Assembly (NCBI RefSeq): GCF_036227105.1
Contig: NZ_CP109434.1
Span: forward strand, 811,001 to 875,000
DNA: 64,000 nt
Reading direction: 5' to 3'
Source: Amycolatopsis sp. NBC_01488
Lineage (GTDB): Bacteria > Actinomycetota > Actinomycetes > Mycobacteriales > Pseudonocardiaceae
The position numbers and the translations under genes are program-made. Below the pieces are notes generated by a model. That model was not told the DNA's origin. It saw only the letters and a list, made by a program, of their open reading frames with translations, and ran no database searches. Shown here in pieces: positions 57,906 through 64,000 of this stretch (position 1 is the stretch's first letter; every line of letters starts with the position of its first letter).

Positions 57906-58064
57906 TCACGGCTGTGCCGGGCCGAGCTTGCGGTACACCGTCTCCAGGAGCCCGGCCGCCTCGTCCGGCGGGATGCCCAGCGCCTCCGCGATCGCGTCGA
58001 GCGCCGTCGCGTCCGCGGCCAGCTCGGCCACCCGCAGCTCGGCCTCGGTGAGCAGCACGGTCAC
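57906..58064 (-). CDS. Orphan 52-residue LuxR-type HTH protein, duplicated from the adjacent LAL regulator
   Basis: The frame starts at a GTG overlapping the stop of the large LuxR gene (GTGA) and encodes only a helix-turn-helix-like segment: TVLLTEAELRVAELAADAT, LDAIAEALGIPPDEAAGLLE, TVYRKLGPAQP. Its first and last parts match the LuxR HTH almost exactly (TEAELRVAELA, VYRKLG), while the recognition-helix portion has changed. DNA similarity at a constant 197-base offset shows a tandem duplication. It could be a DNA-binding modulator, or non-functional. The overlap and open frame favour translation. Confidence 0.55.
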   Translation of the reverse strand: MTVLLTEAELRVAELAADATALDAIAEALGIPPDEAAGLLETVYRKLGPAQP

Positions 58065-58258
58065 TGCGCGCCCTCGGCGTCGGCGAACTCGCCGGCCAGC
58101 GCGGCCCGGCCGGCCACGCCGAGCTTGCGGTACACGCGGGTCAGGTGCTGTTCCACCGTGCTCACCGTGATGTACAGCGTCTCCGCGATCTGCCGGTTGG
58201 TGCGCCCCTCCACGGCCAGCTCGGCCACCCGCAGCTCCGCCTCGCTCAGCACGGACGC
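57921..58258 (-). repeat. Tandem duplication (197-base offset) of the LuxR HTH coding segment
   Basis: The block GCCGAGCTTGCGGTACAC occurs at 57921 and 58118. AGCTCGGCCACCCGCAGCTC occurs at 58021 and 58218 and continues similarly for about 14 bases. Both pairs are offset by exactly 197 bases, so about 150 bases of the LuxR 3' end were duplicated. Confidence 0.75.
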
Positions 58259-60640
58259 CGACGGCGACGCCGGTTCCGGGCGCGCCACCGGGCGGGGCGC
58301 GGCGGCCGGCCGGGACCGGCCTTGGCGCGGCACGTGCACCTGCTTCACCAGGCTGCCGGCGCGTTCGGCGCGCTGGCTCAGGTGGTTGATCGTGCGCAGG
58401 GTCTTCGCCAGCTCCAGCCGGTCGCCGGCCGCCTTGAACGCCTCCGCCGCCCGGTTCAGCAGCCCCGGGCGCGCCGCCGCGTCACCGGCCAGCGCCAGCA
58501 CGCGCAGGGCGGACCCGCGCGAGTACGCGTCACCCGGGGCGGCCAGTGCCTGCTTGGCCAGCTCGACCGCGACGGCCGTGTTGCCCAGCCCGAGGTTCGC
58601 CTCCGCGAGGTCGGCCTGCCACGGCAGCACCCCCGGCAGCTCCAGGTCCTGCTCGCGCAGGATCCGGCGGCACTGCTGCAGGTCGCTCACGGCCGCCAGG
58701 CCGCGGTTGGTCGCCAGGTGGAAGTGGCCGCGGGCCCGCAGGTACCGGACACCGCCCAGGGTCGTCCAGGCCGCGTCCGGCAGCGGGTGCCGCAGCACCG
58801 CCGCCGCGTCCTTGAACGCTCCCGACGCGGTGTGCGCGATCAGCAGCGTGGCCAGCGGGTAGCTGATCGCGACGCCCCAGTTCGGCGCGTCCAGCATGCC
58901 CAGCGCCCGGTTCGAGAGGTCCACGGCGCCCGGGACGTCGCCCCGCCGCAGCCGCAGGCTCGCGCCGATCGCGTCCAGCATCGCCTTCCACGTGATCGCG
59001 CCGCGGTATTCGGCTTCCTCGCTGAGCGACGTGCACCAGCCTTCCGCGCGGTCGGCCTTGTCGTCGTGAGCCAGCGCGAGGATCGCCGTCGCCAGCGCCT
59101 CCAGGGAGGTGTCCGAAAGCCGGCAGTTCTGCAGGATCCGTTCCGCGCACGCCGATGTCGCCTCGGTGCCTCCGGTGCGCCACACCGCGGCCAGCGAGTT
59201 CGCCGTGTGCAGCCAGGGATCGCCCGGTTCGGCCGTCGTCGTCGAGACGCCGTAGTGCCAGTGGCCGGCGAGGACGAGTTCGGCCGAGGTGCGCGGGTCG
59301 AGCGGTTCGCCGTCGTGCTCGAGCGCGGCGAACGAGCGCTCGAAGGTGTCGCGGTCGCCGAGCCACAGCGACTGCCGCGCGAGGCCGATCCGGTCGGAGC
59401 GGTCCAGCGAGCCCGCCTCGCGCAGCGACCGCAGGTGCGGTGCGGCGGCGGCCGGGTTGACGCGCCAGGTGATCTTGGCGAGCAGCTGCGAGATCGTCTG
59501 CTGCTCCCACCGGGCCTTCGCGACCGACGCGGCGAGCTTGAGGCAGCGGGTGGCGAACTCGATGTCGTCGCCGAGCATCACCTGCTCCGCCGCCGCGACC
59601 AGCACCGGCAGCGCCCAGTCGGCCGCCGTCTCACCGGCCGCGACGAGGTGCCGCGCGACCTCGGCGGGACTCAGCCCGCGAGCGTGCTTCACCTCGGCGG
59701 CCCGCACGTGCAGCCGGACCTTCTCCGGCCCGCGCAGCCCGCCCACCACCGCGGCCGCGGCCGACGGCCGGAGCCGGACGCCCGCGACGAGGCCCGCGTC
59801 GGCGAGCCGTCCGGTGGACGTCTCGGCTTCCAGCGGGTCGACCCCGGCGACGATGGCGACGGCCTCGGTCGTGACGTCGCTGTCCAGCACGGCGATCGCG
59901 GTCGCCACCTCCCGCAGCGGCGAGCCGTAGCGGTGCAGCAGCCGCTGCACGGCCTCGGAGTAGGCCGAGCCGGTGTCCGCGCTGCCGCGGTGGGCGTCGA
60001 CCAGTGCCCGGACCAGCAGCGGGTTGCCGGCGCTCAGCTCGTGGATCCGCTCCGGCAGCCCGTCGCCCTGCACCAGCTCGGCGATCGCCTGGACCGACCA
60101 CGGCGTCAGCTCGACGTGCCGGTGCGGCAGCGAGGTGAACGGCGAATCGGCGTACGACCCGTCGGCGTGGTTGAGGACCAGCAGCAACGCCGCGGACGGC
60201 GCCCGCCGCTGCAGGCGCAGCAGCAGCCGCGCCGAGGTCTCGTCCACGTGGTGGACGTCGTCGACGGCCACCAGCACCGGGCGTTCCCTGGCCAGCCGGT
60301 GGATCGCGCTGCACAGCCCGGCGATCCGGTCGTCGACGCCGTCGCTCCCCGGGTGCCCGGTCAGCGACGGCGGCAGCAGCGGGCTCGCCAGCAGCTGGTC
60401 GATCACGCCACCGTCCACGGCCCGTTCGTCGGCGGCGCCGGCGGCGGTCAGCGTGACGATGCCCAGTTCCTTCGCCCGCACCACCACCTGGTGCTGCAAG
60501 TGTGTCTTCCCGCTGGCGGGTCCCCCGCCCACCAGCACCGTCTCCCCCACCCCGGCGTCGCATTCGATCAGGAGGTCCTCGAGAAAAGCCAAGGCCCCCT
60601 GCGGATTTTCACGGCGGTTCTGCCCCCAGATCACGCCCAT
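58061..60640 (-). CDS. LAL-type LuxR family transcriptional activator
   Basis: This 859-residue large ATP-binding LuxR regulator has an N-terminal AAA-like domain with Walker A GGGPASGKT (K45) and Walker B PVLVAVDDVHHVDE. A long helical middle follows, and the C-terminal LuxR HTH reads LSEAELRVAELAVEGRTNRQ, then IAETLYITVSTVEQHLTRVY. Such proteins are pathway-specific activators in many macrolide and polyene clusters. The ATG at 60640 follows GAGGAG; the frame is open 51 codons upstream without homology. It diverges from the type II thioesterase. It is the best candidate to act through the TAGGGGT motifs. Confidence 0.9.
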   Translation of the reverse strand: MGVIWGQNRRENPQGALAFLEDLLIECDAGVGETVLVGGGPASGKTHLQHQVVVRAKELGIVTLTAAGAADERAVDGGVIDQLLASPLLPPSLTGHPGSDGVDDRIAGLCSAIHRLARERPVLVAVDDVHHVDETSARLLLRLQRRAPSAALLLVLNHADGSYADSPFTSLPHRHVELTPWSVQAIAELVQGDGLPERIHELSAGNPLLVRALVDAHRGSADTGSAYSEAVQRLLHRYGSPLREVATAIAVLDSDVTTEAVAIVAGVDPLEAETSTGRLADAGLVAGVRLRPSAAAAVVGGLRGPEKVRLHVRAAEVKHARGLSPAEVARHLVAAGETAADWALPVLVAAAEQVMLGDDIEFATRCLKLAASVAKARWEQQTISQLLAKITWRVNPAAAAPHLRSLREAGSLDRSDRIGLARQSLWLGDRDTFERSFAALEHDGEPLDPRTSAELVLAGHWHYGVSTTTAEPGDPWLHTANSLAAVWRTGGTEATSACAERILQNCRLSDTSLEALATAILALAHDDKADRAEGWCTSLSEEAEYRGAITWKAMLDAIGASLRLRRGDVPGAVDLSNRALGMLDAPNWGVAISYPLATLLIAHTASGAFKDAAAVLRHPLPDAAWTTLGGVRYLRARGHFHLATNRGLAAVSDLQQCRRILREQDLELPGVLPWQADLAEANLGLGNTAVAVELAKQALAAPGDAYSRGSALRVLALAGDAAARPGLLNRAAEAFKAAGDRLELAKTLRTINHLSQRAERAGSLVKQVHVPRQGRSRPAAAPRPVARPEPASPSASVLSEAELRVAELAVEGRTNRQIAETLYITVSTVEQHLTRVYRKLGVAGRAALAGEFADAEGAQ

Positions 60641-60718
60641 CGCAAGCTCCTCGAAGCAGGCGGTTGTCTTCCTGCCCTGACGACGTTCGCAGCAGGCGCC
60701 TAAGCAGGGCCAACCGCA

Positions 60719-60767
60719 ACCTAAAGTCACCCAACGGAGTGAATCGCACACAGCTTCGGTAGGGGTT
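60719..60767. promoter_or_regulatory. LuxR-thioesterase divergent promoter elements
   Basis: The 163-base gap holds TAGGGGTT (60760-60767), 37 bases upstream of the thioesterase start, and ACCTAAAGTC (60719-60728). The latter ten bases also occur at 15611-15620 upstream of the small methyltransferase. Confidence 0.4.
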
Positions 60768-60803
60768 GCCAGCGCCCGGAAAGCCCCGAACACTTCGGAA
60801 ACT

Positions 60804-61571
60804 GTGACTGCCCTGAACGAACGAACGAGCCGGTGGATCCGGCGCTTCCACGCGGCCGACCACGCCGCGGTGCGGCTGGTCTGCCTGCCGCACGCCGGCG
60901 GGTCGGCGACGGCGTACTTCCCGTTCTCGCGCGCGGCCGCCGGCGCCGGGCTGGACGCCGACGTCGTCGCCGTCCAGTACCCCGGCCGTCAGGACCGGCT
61001 CAGCGAGGCCTGTTACGACGACGTGGACGCCATGGCCGACGCGATCGCCGACGACCTCGGGCCGTGGTTCGACCGGCCGGTGGCGCTGTTCGGCCACAGC
61101 ATGGGCGCGACGCTCGGCTACGAGGTCGCCCGCCGGCTCGAGGCGCGGGGCGTGCGGCCGCTGGGCCTGTTCGCGTCGGCCTGCCGGGCGCCGTCCGCCC
61201 AGCGGATCGAGTACGTCCACCAGCGCGACGACGACGGCCTGATCGCGGCGCTCAAGGAGCTCAGCGGCACCGACAGCGCGGTCCTGGGCGACGACGAGCT
61301 GCTGCGCATGGTGCTGCCGGCGATCCGCGGCGACTACACGGCGGTGGAGACGTACCGCCACCGCCCCGGGCGGGAGCTGGCGTGCCCGATCCACGTGCTG
61401 GTGGGCGACGACGACCCGGTGACGGAGATCGCCGAGGCGGACGCCTGGCGCGCCCACACGACGGGCGAGTGCGTCGTGGAGGTGTTCCCCGGTGGGCACT
61501 TCTACCTGAACGCGCAGCTGGAGGGCGTCCTGACGAGCGTGGCGGCGCGGGTGCGTGCGTGGGCCCCCTAG
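60804..61571 (+). CDS. Type II thioesterase
   Basis: This 255-residue alpha/beta hydrolase of the external thioesterase family clears mis-primed acyl groups from PKS carrier proteins. The opening VRLVCLPHAGGSATAYFPF, VQYPGRQDRL, the nucleophile S99 in FGHSMGATLGYE, the acid in VLVGDDDPVTE and the histidine in FPGGHFYLN are all present, so it should be active. The GTG at 60804 is the first start after the LuxR promoter. It may be co-transcribed with the PqqD-like gene 115 bases downstream. Confidence 0.93.
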   Translation: MTALNERTSRWIRRFHAADHAAVRLVCLPHAGGSATAYFPFSRAAAGAGLDADVVAVQYPGRQDRLSEACYDDVDAMADAIADDLGPWFDRPVALFGHSMGATLGYEVARRLEARGVRPLGLFASACRAPSAQRIEYVHQRDDDGLIAALKELSGTDSAVLGDDELLRMVLPAIRGDYTAVETYRHRPGRELACPIHVLVGDDDPVTEIAEADAWRAHTTGECVVEVFPGGHFYLNAQLEGVLTSVAARVRAWAP

Positions 61572-61576
61572 GGGTG
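61569..61576 (+). promoter_or_regulatory. TAGGGGT motif overlapping the thioesterase stop, upstream of the PqqD-like gene
   Basis: TAGGGGTG begins at the TAG stop codon of the thioesterase and lies 111 bases upstream of the PqqD-like ATG in its coding orientation. It sits inside the palindrome CCCCTAGGGG. Confidence 0.35.
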
Positions 61577-61686
61577 GGGTGGGGAAACCCCAGGCGGAGT
61601 TCAGGTGCGGACCCCATGGTCCGGCCGAGCCCGGTCCGCGAAACTGGGTACAGCGAAGAAAACCGACCCGCCCCTCGGAGGTAGTC

Positions 61687-61956
61687 ATGATGGCGATCCA
61701 GACCGTTCCCGGTGTCACCCAGCGGATGCTCCCCAACGGCCACCTCCAGCTCAGCTGCCGCGGCACCAGCCGCCAGGTCGACTGCGAGCCGGTGGCCGCG
61801 GCGATGTGGATCGCGCTGAAGCAGCACCACGGCGACGTCGACCGGGCCAGCGCGGTACTGGCGGCGCTGTGGGAGACCGACGTCGACGACACGCGGTACG
61901 ACATGATGCTGCTGGCCGGGTCACTGTGCTCCCTGGGACTGCTCGCCGAGGTGTGA
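61687..61956 (+). CDS. PqqD-like (RRE-fold) small protein
   Basis: This 89-residue protein has the PqqD pattern: a beta-rich start with a turn (VPGVTQRMLPNGHLQLSCRG), a short strand, a helix with CEPVAAAMWIALKQHHGDVD, then RASAVLAALWETDVDD and a final helix ending LCSLGLL. PqqD folds recognise leader peptides in RiPP pathways, but stand-alone copies also occur in other natural product clusters with unknown roles. The ATG at 61687 follows GGAGG. No radical SAM or precursor peptide gene was seen beside it. It lies between the type II thioesterase and PKS A. Confidence 0.65.
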   Translation: MMAIQTVPGVTQRMLPNGHLQLSCRGTSRQVDCEPVAAAMWIALKQHHGDVDRASAVLAALWETDVDDTRYDMMLLAGSLCSLGLLAEV

Positions 61957-62065
61957 TCGCCCCGCGGCGGACGCCTGGGGGCGTTCGTCCGGGGTTCGTT
62001 CCCGGCTCGCGTCGAGCGTGGCGCTCCGCGAGACGTCCCCGAATTCTTCACCTGGGCAACGAAAA

Positions 62066-62099
62066 GGACCGCCTCCGACGCCGTTGGCGGAAGCGGTCC
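62066..62099 (-). terminator. Imperfect hairpin downstream of PKS A
   Basis: GGACCGCCTCCG pairs with GGCGGAAGCGGTCC through one mismatch and a small bulge, with a GTT loop. It lies 33 bases past the PKS A stop codon. The 175-base gap between the PqqD-like gene and PKS A holds nothing else that I can see. Confidence 0.55.
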
Positions 62100-62131
62100 C
62101 TGATCCCGGCCGGGGGAGGCAGCCGGGAGGC

Positions 62132-64000
62132 TCAGCCTGGTGACTCCAGTTCCTCGTCCAGCAGCGCGAACAGCTCGTCCGCACCGGCCTCCTCGAGGTC
62201 CCGGTCGGCCGGGGAGAACGTCGCCACCAGCTCCCGGAGGCGGCCGACGACCGCGGCGCGCGAGTCGGCATCCAGTGCGCGCAGCTCGGTCTCCAGGTCC
62301 GTCAGCCGGACCTCCACCGCGGACGGCGGGTCAGCCAGCCCGGCACCGAGGAACTCCGCCAGCGCAGCCGCCGACGGGTGGTCGAAGATCAGCGTCGCCG
62401 GCAACCGCTGTCCCGTCACGGACTCCAGGCGGTTGCGCAGCTCGATCGCCGTCAGCGAGTCGAAACCCAGCTCGATGAAGCCCTTGCGCGGGTCGATCGC
62501 GTCCCGGCGCTCGTGGCCCAGTACCACCGCCGCCGTGCCGCACACCAGGTCCAGCAGCGCGCGACCGCGTTCGGCCGCCGGGAGGGCGACCACCCGGGCC
62601 CACGCGTCGTCCACGACTTCGGCTCGGCGACGGACGCCGCCGCGGACCAAGCCGCGCAGCATCGCCGGGACGCTGTGCGCGTCGGCCCGCACCCCGGCCA
62701 TGTCCAGCCGCACCGGCACCAGCGCCGGCTGCTCGGTCCCGAAAGTCGCGTCGAACAGCGCAAGCCCGTCCGCGAACGACAAGCCCAGCACACCCGAGCG
62801 CGCCATCCGGATCAGGTCGGTGTCCGCCAGCTCGTTCGACATGCCGCCTTCGGACCACAGGCCCCATGCCAGCGACACCGCGTGCCGCCCCTGGGCGGCC
62901 CGGTGGTGGGCCAGCGCGTCCAGGAAGACGTTCGCCGCCGAGTAGTTCGCCTGTCCCGCCGCGCCGAGCGTGCCGCCCGCCGACGAGTACAGGACGAACG
63001 GGATGTCCAGCGAAGCGGTCAGCGCGTGCAGGTTCCACGCCGCGTCGACCTTCGGCCGCAGCACCGCGTCCACGCGCTCCGGCGTCAGTGCGAGCAGGAC
63101 GCCGTCGTCGACGACGCCCGCCGTGTGCACGACCGCCGCCAGGTCGACCCCGTTGAGCAGTTCGACCACCGCGTCCCGATCCGCCAGGTCACACGCCTCC
63201 AAGGAGACCGTCGCACCCAGCTCGGTCAACGACGAAACCAGCTCCGCGGCACCCGGCGCCGAAGCACCGCGACGGCTCGTGAGGAGCAGGTGCTTGACGC
63301 CGTGGTCGGTCACGAGGTGCCGCGCGATGAGCTGACCCAGCACGCCGGTACCGCCGGTGACCAGCACGGTTCCGTCGGGGTCCAGCTCGGCCACGCCAGG
63401 CGTCGGCACGAACTTGGCCAGCCGGTGCACCAGCACCGCGCCGTCCCGCACCGCGACACCCGGCTCGTCGGCGTACATCGCCCCGAGCACCGCGTCCAGC
63501 GGCACGTCACCACCATCGACGTCCACGACCATGAACCGGTCGGGGTACTCCAGCTGCGCCGTCCGGATCACGCCCCACAGCGCGGCGTGCGTCAGGTCGT
63601 CGACGCCCTCGCCGGGGCGCGTCCCGATCGCCCGGCGGGCCACGACGACCAGCCGGGACGACGCCAGCGACTCCTCCGCGACCCAGGCCTGGGCCAGGGC
63701 CAGCAGCCGATGCGTCGCCTCGCGAGCCGCGAGCGGGGACGCCGTCTCAGGCGCCACGAACGGCACGAACACCACATCCGGGGCCACCCCGGCGGAAACG
63801 AGCGCCGGAAGGTCCACATAGGACTGTCCCGGCAGCCCGAAACCGGAACCGAGCACCGCGGACGAGACACCCGAAACGGCGTCACCTGCGAACGGCTGCC
63901 ACTCGACGCGGAAGAGCGAGTCGTCCACCGCCGAGCGCGTCGCGCGGAACGCGTCGGCCGCGATCGGCCGCAGCGACAGCGATTCGACGCTGAGCACCGG
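62132..64000 (-). CDS. Modular type I polyketide synthase A, C-terminal end (KR-ACP-docking)
   Basis: This is the end of a PKS gene that continues past the right edge. The first visible residues (SVESLSLRPI) are the usual end of a DH domain, so a DH is likely but not seen. The KR has the structural half DSLFRVEWQPF, the nucleotide loop [13 protein letters not shown], a VDD motif (B-type), and catalytic Ser and Tyr in LYSSAGG and GQANYSAAN. The ACP has [11 protein letters not shown]. The C-terminal docking helix ends ELFALLDEELESPG, the same type as PKS B and C, so it probably feeds PKS B. Confidence 0.92.
   Translation of the reverse strand, partial: PVLSVESLSLRPIAADAFRATRSAVDDSLFRVEWQPFAGDAVSGVSSAVLGSGFGLPGQSYVDLPALVSAGVAPDVVFVPFVAPETASPLAAREATHRLLALAQAWVAEESLASSRLVVVARRAIGTRPGEGVDDLTHAALWGVIRTAQLEYPDRFMVVDVDGGDVPLDAVLGAMYADEPGVAVRDGAVLVHRLAKFVPTPGVAELDPDGTVLVTGGTGVLGQLIARHLVTDHGVKHLLLTSRRGASAPGAAELVSSLTELGATVSLEACDLADRDAVVELLNGVDLAAVVHTAGVVDDGVLLALTPERVDAVLRPKVDAAWNLHALTASLDIPFVLYSSAGGTLGAAGQANYSAANVFLDALAHHRAAQGRHAVSLAWGLWSEGGMSNELADTDLIRMARSGVLGLSFADGLALFDATFGTEQPALVPVRLDMAGVRADAHSVPAMLRGLVRGGVRRRAEVVDDAWARVVALPAAERGRALLDLVCGTAAVVLGHERRDAIDPRKGFIELGFDSLTAIELRNRLESVTGQRLPATLIFDHPSAAALAEFLGAGLADPPSAVEVRLTDLETELRALDADSRAAVVGRLRELVATFSPADRDLEEAGADELFALLDEELESPG

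Noticed and set aside
60640..60793. Upstream extension of the LuxR protein to 60793
   Set aside because: The extension crosses the divergent promoter and has no LuxR similarity. GAGGAG marks the ATG at 60640.

Overview
The window is high-GC actinomycete DNA. The gamma-butyrolactone signalling genes, very large modular type I PKS genes, tight ATGA/GTGA gene overlaps and G/C-rich codon use suggest a Pseudonocardiales-like genus such as Amycolatopsis. The genus is inferred from style only. No rRNA, tRNA, CRISPR array or insertion sequence was seen.

Left flank, about 1-10 kb, is general or accessory metabolism: a three-gene molybdenum hydroxylase operon (minus, cut by the left edge), a quinone-oxidoreductase-like MDR enzyme, a small acidic protein, a decayed alcohol dehydrogenase tail, a secreted M1 aminopeptidase, a YCII/DGPF protein overlapping an ECF42-type sigma factor, a RibD/DHFR-like reductase, an APH(6)-like phosphotransferase, a TIGR00027-type methyltransferase and a VanZ-like membrane protein.

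Control block, about 10-15 kb: an AfsA-type butyrolactone synthase and an SDR carrying an unusual repeat insert lie opposite an ArpA/ScbR-type receptor. A second TetR-like receptor diverges from a SARP activator. Four operator-like (ARE-like) palindromes sit in the two intergenic regions. A small methyltransferase and a DrrAB-type exporter follow (15-17.4 kb).

Polyketide core, 17.5-64 kb: PKS genes D, C and B form one leftward operon (17558-37694). PKS E (43746-54572) ends in a thioesterase. PKS A (62132 to beyond the right edge) is cut. Docking ends and domain content support the order A -> B -> C -> D -> E. Visible modules are: A, at least KR-ACP; B, KS-AT(malonyl)-DH-KR-ACP; C, KS-AT(methylmalonyl)-KR-ACP; D, two KS-AT(malonyl)-DH-KR-ACP modules; E, KS-AT(malonyl)-DH-KR-ACP then KS-AT(atypical)-DH-KR-ACP-TE. 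The predicted carboxyl end is -CH=CH-CH(OH)-CH(CH3)-(CH=CH)4-CO-, a tetraenoyl ester, lactone or lactam. The starter and early modules lie beyond the right edge.

Between the PKS genes are a degenerate glycosyltransferase-like gene, a MacB-type ABC exporter with small membrane proteins and a divergent TetR regulator, a sugar-nucleotide trio (PIG-L deacetylase, UDP-sugar 6-dehydrogenase, UXS/epimerase-like SDR), a LAL-type LuxR activator followed by a duplicated orphan HTH gene, a type II thioesterase and a PqqD-like protein. A TAGGGGT motif lies upstream of most transcription units from the second receptor gene rightward and may mark one regulon. Apart from 3281-3570 (290 bases, holding the decayed fragment) and the regulatory gaps listed, coding density is near complete and no gene-free stretch exceeds 300 bases.
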